A stretch of 64,000 nt of DNA. Origin: Ursus arctos. Taxonomy: Eukaryota; Chordata; Mammalia; Carnivora; Ursidae. The stretch covers positions 16,584,501-16,648,500 of the forward strand of contig NW_026623008.1 of assembly GCF_023065955.2 (NCBI RefSeq), written 5' to 3'. Positions 34,358 through 46,399 of the stretch are shown here, piece after piece. Each line of letters begins with the position of its first letter. Within the stretch, counting starts at the first letter, position 1. Both the position numbers and the translations under genes were made by a program. A model generated the notes under the pieces. The model was given only the letters and a program-made list of their open reading frames with translations. It had not been told where the DNA came from and made no database searches.

Positions 34358-34536
34358 GGGGCGCCTGGGTAGCGCAGTCTTTAAGCGTCTGCCTTCGGCT
34401 CAGGGCGTGATCCTGGCGTTGCGGGATCGAGTCCCACATCGGGCTCCTCGGCTGGGAGCCTGCTTCTTCCTCTCCCTCTCCCCTGCTGTGTTCCCTCTCT
34501 CGCTGGCTTTCTCTCTGTCACATAAATAAATAAAAA

Positions 34537-34578
<42 letters not shown>
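34358..34578 (+). mobile_element. Can-SINE C with A37 tail
   Basis: GGGGCGCCTGGGTAGCGCAG head of a young-looking subtype ending in 37 uninterrupted A (34542-34578). GATCCCA precedes the head and follows the tail. The intact tail suggests a recent insertion. Confidence 0.96.
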
Positions 34579-34580
<2 letters not shown>

Positions 34581-34954
34581 TCCCAAATGTCCATCAACAG
34601 AAGATTAAATAATTGTGCTACATCCAAACAATAAAACACTTGCATACTCCTACATAGAACATGGATGAATATCCAATATCCAGACACAATGTTGAACAAA
34701 AGCAGCCAGACCCAAAAGAGTGCATACTGATTCTATTTATATACTATTAAATGAAACTCAAGACTACACAAAACTAATAATGGAGACAGAAGTCACAATA
34801 AGTGGTTACTTGGGCAGCCAGTGCTGATGAGGAAGAAGCACAAGGGAGCCTTCCGGAGTTCTGGAAATGTTCTCTATCTTGACCTGATGCAGATTTTGAT
34901 GTGAGCAGTCTTTACATGACAGTATACATATATATAAAAATTCATTGAGTATTG

Positions 34955-35143
34955 GAGTGCCTGGGTGGTTCAGCTGGTTAAGCATCCGACTCTTGATTTC
35001 AGCTCAGGTCATGATCTCAGGGTTGTGAGACTGAGCTGCTGGGCATGCAGCCTGCTTAAGATACACTCTCTCCCCCTCCCCCTCCCCCCCCCCCCCCCCC
35101 CGCTCATGCACACTCTCTAACTAAATAAAATATTTACCAAAAA
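34955..35143 (+). mobile_element. Can-SINE with long C run
   Basis: GGAGTGCCTGGGTGGTTCAG head. The CT middle has become a run of C near 35085-35101. Confidence 0.92.
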
Positions 35144-35149
35144 ATGTTT

Positions 35150-35640
35150 TTAATGGGTCTACTTCTAGAAGCTTGGCAACATAGGATTCAAACTTTTTCT
35201 AAGACAGACCTGAGCTATCACAGACTACGACAAGTTCAGTGACCTTAGAAATTATGAGAAAGAAAAAATTATGTCTTCTGAGGAAGAGACAATTTCTAAC
35301 TGATGTGTTCCCTTTGTGGAATATTAAACTAAAATAAGTTATCTCAATAAAGAGCAAACAAATATGGGAGTAAAAATCAGAATCCTAGGTATCAGTATTT
35401 TATAAAAGCTCTGTAAGCAATTCTAATGTGCGGCCAATGCTAAGGACCATTCTACCTCAGTGAGCTCAAATTTAAGACTCCCAAGCCTTCCTCCTTCCAT
35501 TTCAATAGAACTGAGACAAGGTAGTAAGAACCAAAGCTTGAAAAGATGGTGGGGCAGAGTGGACAGAGAGAGTTACCTCTTCGAGAAGAGTGGGAATCTA
35601 GGGCAAGGGAGGAAAAACTGAGGTCAGTGCTAATGGAACT
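35150..35640. other. Unassigned intron, with a small MER20-like tail
   Basis: GCAATTCTAATGTGCGGCC at 35419-35437 recalls a MER20 terminus. The rest is unassigned. Confidence 0.35.
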
Positions 35641-35644
35641 AAGA

Positions 35645-35765
35645 ACAAAGCTGTAAGAGACTGAATTTCACAACTCATATTTTAGTTCTAGCTTCACTAC
35701 CAACTAGCTATGGGTATGACCTCAGGCAAACTGCTTCATCTCTCCAGGCCTCCCTAAGATCTCCT
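35645..35765 (+). repeat. MIR fragment
   Basis: CTTCACTACCAACTAGCTAT, GACCTCAGGCAAACTGCTTC, CTCTCCAGGCCTCCC. Confidence 0.75.
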
Positions 35766-35829
35766 ATAGCTTTTAAACAAAGTCTGGAGAGGAAGGTAAG
35801 AGGCATCAAGTAAGAACAGGCCCCTTTGA

Positions 35830-36020
35830 AAGACCCTAGGATTGCCTCTACATAGATAGCACTTACCATCCTGTATTGTAATTATCTACTTGTTTATCTC
35901 CCCCCACCAAACTGTGAGCTCTTAAAAGGCCAAGATTATAGTATTTCATCTCCAAATCCAAGCACATGCATAGAACTCGGCATATAGTAATAGTTCAGTA
36001 AATGTTCAATGGCTAAATAG
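35830..36020 (+). repeat. L2 3' end
   Basis: TAATTATCTACTTGTTTATC, CAAACTGTGAGCTCTTAAAA, and GCATATAGTAATAGTTCAGT. Confidence 0.8.
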
Positions 36021-36274
36021 CTGAACACTATGAGAAGTGCTTACGTTTATATTCTTACAAGCACAGGTGTACTTATATAAGAAAGAACAATTCACCTCCC
36101 ACATGTAAAACTGAGTAATAACATTGAGTATTATTTTATTAACACCAACTAAAGGAAGTCCAGATTCTAGGATGCCCAGAATCATCAGAAAGGCTCCCCA
36201 GAGATGACCTACCAGAGGCCTCTAAAGTCCACACCTCTTGTTCCCTAAATAATATACCTGCTAATAATAAAACC

Positions 36275-36445
36275 TAATGCTTATACATTATTTCATACTT
36301 CAAAGTGCCTTCACTCCCATACACTCAATTAATTCTCACAACTCTATGAGAAGGTATTATCAAACCCATCTTATATGTGAGGACACAGAGGCTCTTATTT
36401 TAAATAATTTGCTAACCTAAGGCAAGCTGAAAGCTTCTAACAGAA
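36275..36445 (-). repeat. MIR, minus
   Basis: CACTCAATTAATTCTCACAA and TATGTGAGGACACAGAGGC at MIR spacing. Confidence 0.75.
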
Positions 36446-36619
36446 GGCTTTCATAGGCAGCCCGTCTTCAGTGCCCAGAAAGGGAAACTCACCATTTCCA
36501 CTCCCCAGTGTCCCCAAATAAGATGGATCAGTCAGTCCACCAGGTGCTTTGCTTTATTAAGCTAACTACCTCTTAAGTTTTCCTTATCCCCATGAGAATC
36601 AGTTATAGAGATTACTTTT

Positions 36620-36792
36620 ATTTTTTAGAGAGAGGGTGGGAGGGGCAGAGGGAGAGCGAGAGAGAGAATCTTAAGCAGGCTCCACGCCAGTACAGAGCCC
36701 CACACGGAGTTTGATCTCACAACCCTGAGATCATGAACTGAACAGAAATCCAGAGTCAGACACTTCACCGACTGAGTCACCCAGGTGCCCCT
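36620..36792 (-). mobile_element. Can-SINE, minus
   Basis: Bounded by AGATTACTTTTATT at 36607-36620 and 36795-36808. End GAGTCACCCAGGTGCCCC. Confidence 0.95.
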
Positions 36793-36809
36793 ACAGATTA
36801 CTTTTATTA

Positions 36810-37270
36810 TGCTTTAAGCAAAAAATAAGGCCAGCCCAGGGAGAAAAATCCCAAGACTACAAACAGCCACACTCAAAAGCTGCTGGCTAACCTCCCTGTG
36901 TATAAAGCTAAAGAAATAAGAGCAAAATTTGCTCCAATGGGAAGCTCTAAACCCTGCCGACCAGAGAGCCCTCCAGCACTCGGGGTATTTGTCAGCCAAG
37001 CACAGCTGTTTCAGTCTGTACCTGCTCCAGTATTTTCTCACTAACTTCTGCTGTTACCATTTTCTCCGTACCACTGTGAATTCTTACAAGAGCAAAGGGC
37101 ACATCCCAGTTAGGAAGGTCCAGCTCCTCTAAATGACCATATAGTACCTAAAATCAGACCACTAAACACGTTTTTGTGTCCGAGTAACTGACATAAACTG
37201 GCTTTCCCAAAATTACAAATTAAAATACTTTAAGTAATTAAATTGACATTCTTCAACAGGACAACACAGA
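36810..37270. other. Unassigned intron sequence
   Basis: No repeat recognised. Confidence 0.45.
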
Positions 37271-37272
37271 TA

Positions 37273-37456
37273 GGGGCTCCTGGGTGGCTCAGTCGGTTAA
37301 GGGTCTGCCTTCTGTTCAGGTCATGATCTCAGGATCCTGGGATAGAGGCCAGCATCAGGCTCCTTGCTCATCAGGGAGCCTGCTTCTCCCTCTCCCTGCC
37401 TCTCCCCCTGCTTGTGCTCTCTCTCTCTCTCTGCCATAAATAAAATCTTAAAAGAA
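37273..37456 (+). mobile_element. Can-SINE
   Basis: AGGGGCTCCTGGGTGGCTCAG-like head and an ATAAATAAAATCTTAAAAG tail. Confidence 0.94.
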
Positions 37457-37529
37457 CAAACAGACAAAGAAAAAACACATATAGAATCTAAATTCTTTAA
37501 GAAACAAAGATCAAAGGGCACTTAGCACT

Positions 37530-37600
37530 ACAATAATGCCAGGCACACATATCTGAGGGCACTGAATAAAAGTGTGTTGCATAAATGATAACTGGGAGCT
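37530..37600 (+). repeat. L2/MIR terminus fragment
   Basis: AATGCCAGGCACACATATC and a TGAATAAAAGTGTGTTGCAT block. Confidence 0.4.
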
Positions 37601-39205
37601 TAAAATCCATTAAAAATCACTAAGGCAGAGTAAAATAACTAAGGACCAAGAAAGATGGGCACAGAATGCCAAGTTAACCAGAAAAATTGCAAATCAGATT
37701 CTAAGGCAGTTCCACGCAAGGTCATGCTTGGGGGCGCACCAGGAATCACTCTGAATTTAAGCACCACCTTACATCTACGAAGAGACCTATAGCCCCAGTG
37801 CGTGAGTAGGGTGGGGGCCTAGCATACAGATTCTCTCTCCTTGAGGAGCTTCTCAATCTGCGGCAGCTCTCCCCCTCCCCCAACTACTCTCCACTCACAT
37901 GCCCTGAGGCCCAGCCACAGGACTACAGGAGTTAAGCCAGACCAGAACTAAAAATTGGAGGAAATTAGCATGTTACCTGACAAGTTTCCAGCACAGCCTA
38001 AACTCAGTAAGTTACAAACATGACTGAAGATTCCACTATGCTGGTGAAACTACTCTCATTCTGCAAACTAAAAATAGCTCATTTATCAAACAGGAGCATT
38101 CCTCAAGTTTTTTTGCCCTGTCAACAACCCAAAGCTCCATTTCCTCAAATTCCTCATCTAGAGTGTTTTCTTGGATCCCAGTCTCCCCACCTCTCCACCT
38201 TCCCCACTCCTCACCCTAATCCCCTGAACACAGCAAGAGACGGAAACTCCTCTGCCCTAACTGAAGCTTTTAAAGTTTTTTTTTTTTTCAGTTACAAACA
38301 CGTACAAAGCTTGGAGGCTACTGCCTTGTGTAAAGCCACAACTAGATGGGCTGAGCTACAGCAAACAATGAAAAGCAAAAAATGAAGGACAAGACAGGGC
38401 ATGACCAGGAAGCCAGTTAAATGCTTCTCATTCAGGCAGGACTGGAGGGAACCCCACCCACTGGAAAGAAGAAGCACGAGGGTACATGGTTTCCAGTACA
38501 GAGCCAGACTGTATCTGGCTTTAGGTCATTACAACACAGCCATCAAGCCTGCTCTGGGGACAGACTCATCCCCAAAGAGCTCTGAGAACCCTACAAGAAT
38601 CATTAAGCTGTCCTCAGGTTGAAGTAACATTTTTAGGGGGAATAAACTCCCATAATTTAAGCCAAACAACCCAAGATTAAACTGCAGATTTTCTAGTCAT
38701 ACAGAGCCGAGAGAGGGGCTCAAATCATTCCACTAGGAAGTAGGAGCTTAGATGAAGCTAGAAATCCTGTCCTCAGTAGCTCTCCCTCCCGTTGGGCCCT
38801 GAGGTAAGCTGGCACGCCTCTTCCAAAGGTGGAAACTAACTGTGGACTTTGAACTTCCTTACAGCCCCTTGTTCTTCTCAACAGCATCAGAAGAATGCCA
38901 TACTACTGTGCCACCCTATACAGACTGAACAAAGCATTTGCGGTTCTAGAACAGTTACTTGGGACACACAGTAATATACTCCCCACAGATCCAACTCTGA
39001 AGTCTTCTCTCACTCTTATTTTTAACCTTTTACATTCTCTTTAAAAAAGAAAAAACTGGCTTATCTATGAAATCCACTCTCAGAAACATTCCTACTGAAA
39101 AAAATTAGCCTGAGATCCCCCGGGGTACACTGTGGTAAAGTTCCCATACAGACTCTATGCTGTGTGTCAGAGCAAACTACAAGTTGCGGCCCTTCACCAA
39201 ACAAC
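37600..39205. other. Unassigned intron sequence (1.6 kb)
   Basis: No repeat family or exon recognised. A T13 run lies at 38277-38289. Confidence 0.45.
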
Positions 39206-39209
39206 GTCG

Positions 39210-39410
39210 GACCCTTCCAGGATTCATGAAATCTAAGAATATCAGAGCTAAGAAGATCTTAGAGGATCAATTATCCAGCCCTTCATTTTAAAGATGGGGG
39301 AAATAAGGTCCAAAGAGAGGAAAATGAAGGCTTGGAGTAAAACTGGACCTAAAAGCTAGGTGTCCAGAATCCCAACTCAAGCCCCTTAAGCCACACCATA
39401 CCTCTTCATA
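39210..39410 (+). repeat. Ancient repeat fragment
   Basis: AAGAATATCAGAGCTAAGAA, then CCAGCCCTTCATTTTAAAG and GCTTGGAGTAAAACTGG. It is of the same old type as 19855-19985. Confidence 0.4.
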
Positions 39411-39429
39411 AGACTGAGTTTATGGGAGT

Positions 39430-40775
39430 CAAGTGACTAAGGAAAGGGGGGGAAAAGAAAGTAAATATCTGGTTCAAGGCAAAGAGACCAACTCTGTGAA
39501 CTCTCCTTCTCTGATGCTTTGTGGAGTGACTCAGGGCCAGCTTCTGCTCCTCCAGATCCTTAATTTCAAGAGCTTTTCTCTTAAACATTACATAATTTTT
39601 ACTAGTAAGCAAGATATAAATTCCCACCCACACCTTACCTGGGCCTCCCAATCACTGGCCAGGCAAAGTCAAAAACAACCAAGTGCTACAATGGAAGGGC
39701 TATGAGAACCCTGAGGCAGAACGGGAACAGCTTTGGGGAAAGAGGCACATTTTAAAAAGATGACTCAACTGGATGACCCTATCGAAGGAAACCACATCAC
39801 CAGACTTCATATTCTAGTATCCAGTATCTAGGCCGGTCCACCCAAGAAAAATTTTGATTCTCTGAATCTTGGTTTCTTTAACAGTAAGATAAAAAATACA
39901 GACTTCATTCATTCGAAGGTCCTTTCAAGTTCTAAAAGGCTCCACCTCTTTCCAAGAGGTGCCAAAGAAAGACTGTAACCACAATAGTACCCAAGAGGCA
40001 AGGTACGAAAGTCTTAAGCTGGGCCACCAGCCTGGAGATGGGCCCTGGCAGATAGGCTTCGAAGCTACTAGCCTTCCCACAACCTGACAATGAACATCAA
40101 GGGTACCACTAAAATTCAACATGGGGGAAACAGTGCATACTTTCTTCAACAGTGTGCCCACTAGAATGTTGGCTGTGACGCCTTTAAGGATCTGGTCTGA
40201 CCATCTACAGATGGTTTAAATTTGCCACTGCTGATTGTTTCCAGCCCCTCCACTGAAATCAAACTGAGTATTTATTGTCTACCACTAAATATATTAAATA
40301 CTTTCCCAATATCCTCATTCTCTATTTTCCCTTTGATTTACCATTTTACATTACGTTAAAGACCTATGAAAAAAATGTAAAAACCTTAATCACAATAACT
40401 AGAAATTTCAATTAACAGAAAACAAAACAAGACAAAATGAGCGTAAGCAAGCTTTTTTCTACAGCATCTAAGTCACACAGCCAATGCAGCATTCTCCTTT
40501 CAAAGTCTGTTCCTTCCCAGGGATGTGGCTGATCGTGAAAACGCCAAATAATGTGAGCAAAGAGGACCAGCTTGGTTTTCTGCTGGCTCATCAACAAAAC
40601 ATCTTAATACAGAGGCTACAGTCTATCAGAGATTAAAGCCAACAACTGAATCAATGCAAAAGGAAATGCAAGCTCTGATGCAAATTATGAAAAGTAATGA
40701 ATCTTAAATAAGCAAGTACTTGCCTGCCCACCCACTAAGCATGGGATAAAGACGATTTCTATCAACAAAACTACA
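39430..40775. other. Unassigned intron sequence (1.3 kb)
   Basis: No gene or repeat recognised. Confidence 0.45.
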
Positions 40776-40779
40776 AATA

Positions 40780-40920
40780 GTAATTTTCAAACCTCAGTAT
40801 GAATATGGAATTACTTGTTAAAACTGCAGATTCCCAGGAACCATCTTCAAATAGTCTCATTAATTGGATCTGTTGTGGAGCCCACGGATTTGCATTTGTA
40901 TTGATAGAAAAGGTCCAAAG
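40780..40920 (-). mobile_element. Possible MER20-like element, minus
   Basis: ACTTGTTAAAACTGCAGATT and GGATTTGCATTTGTA keep the MER20 order. Diverged. Confidence 0.4.
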
Positions 40921-41254
40921 ATTACGCTTTTTAAAATACTGTGAGGAAAAAGGATATTGTTAACTCTCCTGGACACCTAAATATACATTTTCTGGGAGGT
41001 GTAACCTACACTATGTGTTCCAAAGATGCCCGGCTGATTTTCAGCAGTACCAGACCCACTCCCTCCCATATTGAGAATAAATATGCTAATTTTAAGCACT
41101 TTAATAAGGTAATCCCCCCTCCCACCTCCTAAAGCAACTTCCGAAGTCAGTGCCACCTCCACTCCTCATACCAAAGACCCTTCTAAAGGGTTACTGAAAC
41201 ACACATCCGGGTTCCTTTCCTTGGATGGTCACTCACTGGCTTCATTCTGGGCTG

Positions 41255-41545
41255 TGTGTTACTTCTCAGAAAAGTCTTCCCTTCCACTCCATCTAAAGTG
41301 AGATCCTTTCTAAAACAACGCACCCTTTCTCTAACTTGGTCCTTGCTTTTTCTGTTTTATTTCTCTTCATGGTACTTAGCATTACTGGAGATTCATTATA
41401 CTTTGTATTTATTTACACTCTCCCTTACTAGAACATAAGCCCTACTAGAAAAAGGGCTTTCCCACCACCACCACTGCATTCCTAGCACCCAGAATGGTAC
41501 CTGACGTATAGTAAATGCTCAATAAATGTTTACAAATGAATAAAA
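41255..41545 (+). repeat. L2 3' end
   Basis: ACTAGAACATAAGCCCTACT, GCACCCAGAATGGTACCTG, AGTAAATGCTCAATAAATG. Confidence 0.88.
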
Positions 41546-41549
41546 CACC

Positions 41550-42035
41550 ACTTCACAAAACAAAACAAGTTCTTGGTCTTTCATCCCACTCAGTTTGCCT
41601 GCCATATGCACTGTCACCAGTGTCATCCTTTAGATGGCTACATCGCTCAGGAAGTTGAATCTGGGTGCCAGCCCAGAAAGGCTCCCTGCCACATGACTTT
41701 CACCACCCTATGGTAATGTGGGATTTTTTGTTTCCCCAACTGAACTGCAATAGAGGTTTAAAGGTCCAGCCTACAGGTGTTTCCAAATGACTTATATTCC
41801 ATAGGAATGACTTGGCTTCTACTATGTGAGAAGTCAAATGCAATGTTGGCAAACGCCAGTGTGAGAGCTGCAAGTTTCAACAAAAGCAGAACATAGTATG
41901 TTGGCAGCCAAACATACTTCACTCGACTCTGCATTAGGTCAGCCAAACACTTTCTGTCAAGATGCAGCGAACTCTCCCCACACACATTTGACTATTCATT
42001 TGCTTAGGGGTGATAATGACTTATTAAAGATAGAC
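41550..42035. other. Unassigned intron sequence
   Basis: No feature recognised. Confidence 0.45.
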
Positions 42036-42039
42036 TATA

Positions 42040-42165
42040 CCAAATGGTTCATATGCGTCACCCTGATCCTCAAAATAATCCTACAAAACCGATATTATCC
42101 CCATTTTAGAGATCAGGAATTTGAGGCTCCAAGGAGTTAAATAATTTACTACTAATAAATAAGTA
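42040..42165 (-). repeat. MIR, minus
   Basis: TATTATCCCCATTTTAGAGA followed by TTGAGGCTCCAAGGAGTTAA. Confidence 0.8.
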
Positions 42166-42168
42166 GGA

Positions 42169-42375
42169 GGGGGCATCTGGATGGCTCAGTCAGCTAAGCG
42201 CCTGTCTTTGGCTCAGTCATGATCCCAGGGTCCTGGAATCAAGCCCTGCTTCTGGCTCCCTGCTCAGCAAGGAGTCTGCTTCTCCCTCTATCTCTGCCCC
42301 CCACTCGTGCTCTCTTGCTCGCTCGCTCTTTCTCTTCCCCCTCAAATAAATAAAATCTTTAAAATAAAATAAAAT
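42169..42375 (+). mobile_element. Can-SINE
   Basis: GGGGGCATCTGGATGGCTCAG-like head and AAATAAATAAAATCTTTAA tail with AAAAT repeats. Confidence 0.94.
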
Positions 42376-42419
42376 GGTAGCAGGCTAGGTTCTGAATTCA
42401 AGTCTACTTGACTTAAAAT

Positions 42420-42535
42420 TCTTGCTTTTTTCATTTTAACACTTTCATTTCCAAGGCTCCCCCCATCTCCCGTCCCCTGCACTAAGCCTGGCACATAGAA
42501 CACGTTTGATAAATGTTTGCTGAATTCATGAGAGT
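42420..42535 (+). repeat. L2 3' end
   Basis: AAGCCTGGCACATAGAACAC and GATAAATGTTTGCTGAATTC. Confidence 0.75.
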
Positions 42536-42539
42536 TAAA

Positions 42540-43085
42540 CAGGACATTTTAACTCAAACTCAAGAATCTGCCTAAGATCAAGTTCTTCAGTCCAACTTTA
42601 GCTAAAAAAAAAAAAAAAAAAAAATCATGTTCTTTCAACTACATTTGAATAAGTAATGGAAAACACAGCTTTTTCAGTTATTCCAAAATGGAACCTATCA
42701 AAACATAACTCATTACTATGGAAATCTGGATATAAAGCAAATGAAATCATAAAAGCAGTGTCATTTCATACATTAGGAGGCAGACATGAAGTAAAATCTG
42801 AGTTCAAGTTTCAGGTAAGTTTCAGCTATAAAATAGTGATAAATGCTCTTGCCTCCCCACCCAACAGTAGTGTCCTAAAATTTAAATGTGATAATGCTTA
42901 TAAAAACACTTCATAAACTGTACAGCATTATACAGAGATACTTACTAGTGTGATCTGAACCTGGATAGGAGAATAAAAATCTGATATAAGACTCAACCTA
43001 TAAGGCCAGCATTATTAAAAGTTCCACTACATGTGGAAGCAATGTAAGAGGTCACTGTCCTAAACTCCAACTAGTCCTAAATTTT
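42540..43085. other. Unassigned intron sequence
   Basis: Contains an A20 run at 42605-42624. No gene or repeat recognised. Confidence 0.45.
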
Positions 43086-43089
43086 CCTA

Positions 43090-43372
43090 AAGAAAGGAAG
43101 GATGTGACCTAGAGAGTACTATGTTAAGTGAAATAGGTCAAAGACAAATACCATGTGATTTCACTTATATATGGAATCTGAAAAACAAAAGAACAAAGAA
43201 CAAAAAAGAGAAACAGACTCATAAACAAAGACAATAAACTAGTGGTTGCCAGAGGGGACAGGGGTGGAGAAATAGGTGAAGTTATAAAATAAATAAATTT
43301 CCAGTTACAAAATAAATCACAGGGATAAAAAGTACAGCATAGGGAATATAGTCAAAAAGAAAAAAAAGGGGG
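43090..43372 (+). mobile_element. L1 3' end
   Basis: GTACTATGTTAAGTGAAATA, CATGTGATTTCACTTATATA and CTAGTGGTTGCCAGAGGGG follow the L1 3' end order. Confidence 0.85.
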
Positions 43373-43402
43373 GGGAAGGATGTGCCTTACCCTTTTTATG
43401 TC

Positions 43403-43606
43403 TTTTTTTTTTTTTTTTAAGATTTTATTTATTTATTTGACAGAGATAGAGATAGCCAGCAAGAGAGGGAACACAAGCAGGGGCAGTGGGAGAGGAAGAA
43501 GCAGGCTTCCAACGGAGGAGCCTGATGTGGGGCTCCATCCCAGAACACCGGGATCACGCCCTGAGCCGAAGGCAGACGCTTAATGACTGAGCCACCCAGG
43601 CGCCCC
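43403..43606 (-). mobile_element. Can-SINE, minus
   Basis: T17 complement of the tail, then AAGATTTTATTTATTTATTT. End CACCCAGGCGCCCC. TATGTCTT-type flanks. Confidence 0.95.
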
Positions 43607-43609
43607 TAT

Positions 43610-44185
43610 GTCTTAAGTCCTATTTCTCCAACTGCACCATTAAGGCTCTCAACAGCAGAGAACTGGGATATAAACATCAATATATTGTTTTGTTTTGAGA
43701 AGAACCATGAATGATCTCACCACAATGTACGGAGGGGAGAGGGAAGGAGAGCCTGGGTTCCTCTATATCCAGATAATTCCTTCCCTTCATGCTAAGGCAC
43801 TTACCCATTCAGTTAAATCAGATCTACAAACCAGGGTGATTAAAACAAGAGTCCAGATGATTTCTTCCAGCTTATAAAAGCTATGACTCCTAGGGACAGC
43901 CAATAAACACTATCACAGCATAAGTTTATATACTGGCTTAGTCTTCCATTAGCTAAAGAGAAAATAAGCAGAATACAGAAAAAATTCTCAATAATCTTAA
44001 ATATCTTAATCTTAAATAAAATACTATATAGCATTAGTCCTAGTTAATGTCATAAAGTGCATTTATCAATGACATGGCCGAGAATGGTAAGAAATGATAA
44101 AGTCCTTCTTAAACAAGTGGGAATTGGTTAGGTGGGACAGTGAGTTAATTAAGGAGCTATCAGGATTGTATGTGTAGGTGGTTGT
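43610..44185. other. Unassigned intron sequence
   Basis: AT-rich. No feature recognised. Confidence 0.45.
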
Positions 44186-44189
44186 ACGA

Positions 44190-44353
44190 TTTTTTAAGAT
44201 TTATTTTAGAGGTGGGGGAGGGGCAGAGGGAGAGGGAGAGTGTCAAACAGATGCAGAGCCCAAAGGGGGACTCGATCTCACAACCCTGAGATCAAGACCT
44301 AAGCCGAAACCAAGAGTCTGAAGCTAAACAGACTGCGCCACCCAGGCGCCCCC
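44190..44353 (-). mobile_element. Can-SINE, minus
   Basis: AAGATTTATTTTAGAGGTGG start and CGCCACCCAGGCGCCCC end. The flanks share GTGGTTGTA (44177-44187; 44355-44366). Confidence 0.94.
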
Positions 44354-44359
44354 TTGTGG

Positions 44360-44845
44360 TTGTATTTTAAATAACGATCAAGATGATAAAATCTCACCAC
44401 CGGTCTCACATTCTCTTATTTTTGGCCCTCAAACATAAGTGATCATTGCCTTATCAAAATACAGATTATAAAGATGACAGTGATATTTGGAATCTTGCAA
44501 CACATTTTAACATCAGCATGGCCTTTCTTACAGTTTCAACATCTCCCCTAATCCATCTCTCAACAAAACCCTTCAACTACTCAGCACCTACTAGTGATAC
44601 AAATCGCACCCCATCAAACTTTCCCAAGGAAGTAAGATCACTTAAAAGAATTTTTTTTCCTGGTTCATTCGTTTTCTGCATCTGTTTCTATATCTACATA
44701 CAAACCATGCGCCAGAATCACAATTTAACATCTGCAAGTGATCAAGGCTGTTAGAATTTCAAAGAATACAATGAGTATCATAGCAATAAGTATTAGTTGA
44801 TTAACAGATTCAGAATACAAGGCACTAATGCACAAATAAGATCTA
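44360..44845. other. Unassigned intron sequence
   Basis: No feature recognised. Confidence 0.45.
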
Positions 44846-44849
44846 TGAG

Positions 44850-45560
44850 AAGCACCCATAACAACTGCAAACTGAAGTCTAAATTCCTTAGTCTGTCCCT
44901 CAAGACCCTGGCATGCTAGTCATTATCTTTTCCTTTCCCTGGACAGACTGATCTACTCATTATTTCCTGAGGACAAATTCCTTCATGTTATACCTTTGCC
45001 CGGACATCTCCCCTGCCCGGAATGGCCGTCATCTCCTCCTCCATCTCATCAAATCTGTTCAAGAAACAATTCAATGCCATGTCCTCTTCAGTGGAACTGT
45101 TCCACATTCACTACTCATTAATTCTTCCCTTCTTGAGCACCTACTGCCATCTAGCATATAAGCACATACTATCATGATGGAGATATTATTCTCTTATACA
45201 GTACACTCATTTGTGTGTGTGTGTTTAAAGATTTTATGTATTTGAGAGAGAAAGAGAGAGTGTGAGCATGACTGGGGGGAGGGGCAGAGGGAGAAGGAGA
45301 AGCAGACTCCCCGCTGAGCAGGGAGCCCCATGCGGGGCTTGATCTCAAGACCCTGGGACCATGACCTGAACTGAAAGTAGATGCTTAACCAACTGAGCCA
45401 CCCAGGTGCCCGTTTTTGTGTGTTTATACCACATTAGTCCAACTATTATGCAAAAGTCCTTAAGGTTAGTACAGACTTGTCATTCCTTTATACTCCCACC
45501 AGTACAATGTTATAAATATAATAGTTATTCAATAAAGATCGGTTTAAGGAAAAAGAGTAT
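44850..45560 (+). repeat. L2 3' region split by a Can-SINE
   Basis: AATTCCTTAGTCTGTCCCTC, TTTGCCCGGACATCTCCCCT, and after the SINE an AATAGTTATTCAATAAAGAT end. Confidence 0.7.
45225..45412 (-). mobile_element. Can-SINE in L2, minus
   Basis: AAAGATTTTATGTATTTGAG start and CACCCAGGTGCCCG end. TTTGTGTGTGTG-type flanks. Confidence 0.94.
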
Positions 45561-45564
45561 TTCC

Positions 45565-46060
45565 TCTCACCTAATACTGTAGAGTTCTCCACAAGAGCAT
45601 GAATACCATTTTTCTACTTCTTTCTCTCCTACAAACACCTAACAGACACTAAATGCACTGCAATAAATGCTCAATTATAGTCTTCTGGCACATGCTTCCA
45701 ATTACATCTTTAATTAAGTCAACAAATACTCATTAAGTACCTACTATGAGCCAGGCACTAGGCTAGACATCATTCTCATTTATGTTTTCAATTTATCATG
45801 TTCACGGACATTCTGAAAGGTGCAACACTTGACCATAATAAACTAAAGAAGTCCTGAGCCTCCTCCCCTGCAATGAGATGACCTCATTTTATTGGCCAAT
45901 GAAATGCAACTAATTGCAGCTACCTGCAGGGCACCATACAAATGTGTAGTTATTTTTCTGTCAGAGACTACATAGAGCACTTGACTGCTCAACTGTACAT
46001 CACTCTCTCATCAACTACTGTTCTTCGAGAGAATATCTCTCAGAAATCCACTATGAAGGG
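45565..46060. other. Mostly unassigned; L2-like terminus at 45720-45790
   Basis: CAACAAATACTCATTAAGTA and CTACTATGAGCCAGGCACTA read as L2 terminus complement. TATTGGCCAATGAA at 45892-45905 is an inverted pair of CCAAT motifs. Confidence 0.45.
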
Positions 46061-46064
46061 CAAT

Positions 46065-46370
46065 CTTGAGAAATCTGGAAACATCTGAATATGAACTGAT
46101 ATTATATATTAGAAACATACTTTTGTCAGGTGTGATAACAGTACGGTGGTTATGTAGTACAGTACCCTTATTCTAGGGGGTTACACATCTGCAGGTTATC
46201 CAATAGTTAAGAAAAAATGGATACATATATACAAATATACATACATACTACATAAGTACAATATGGCAGTTAACAATTACTGAATCCAGCTAAAAGGTGT
46301 ATTTATTAGACTATTAGCTTTTTCTGTAAGTTTGAAATTTCATAAGAAGGTAGTAGGGAAAAATGTCCCT
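46065..46370 (+). mobile_element. L1M 3' end
   Basis: AATATGAACTGATATTATAT, GTGTGATAACAGTACGGTGG, GCTTTTTCTGTAAGTTTGAA. Confidence 0.75.
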
Positions 46371-46399
46371 CTTAAAATTTTTTTTTCTAAGTTGTAACT

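Larger units (their letters stand above)
33760..34945 (+). mobile_element. L1M fragment split by three Can-SINEs
   Basis: Late ORF2/3'UTR text (GACATATGACCCAGAATTTT; CCATCAACAGAAGATTAAAT; GGTTACTTGGGCAGCCAGTG) continues across 33956-34578. The target GATCCCAAATGTCC appears on both sides. Confidence 0.8.

Noticed and set aside
34542..34578. A37 run as an assembly artefact or terminator
   Set aside because: It is the tail of a Can-SINE with the target repeat directly after it.
45892..45905. Palindromic CCAAT pair as a promoter
   Set aside because: It is isolated, with no CpG enrichment or other promoter feature, and is expected by chance in 64 kb.
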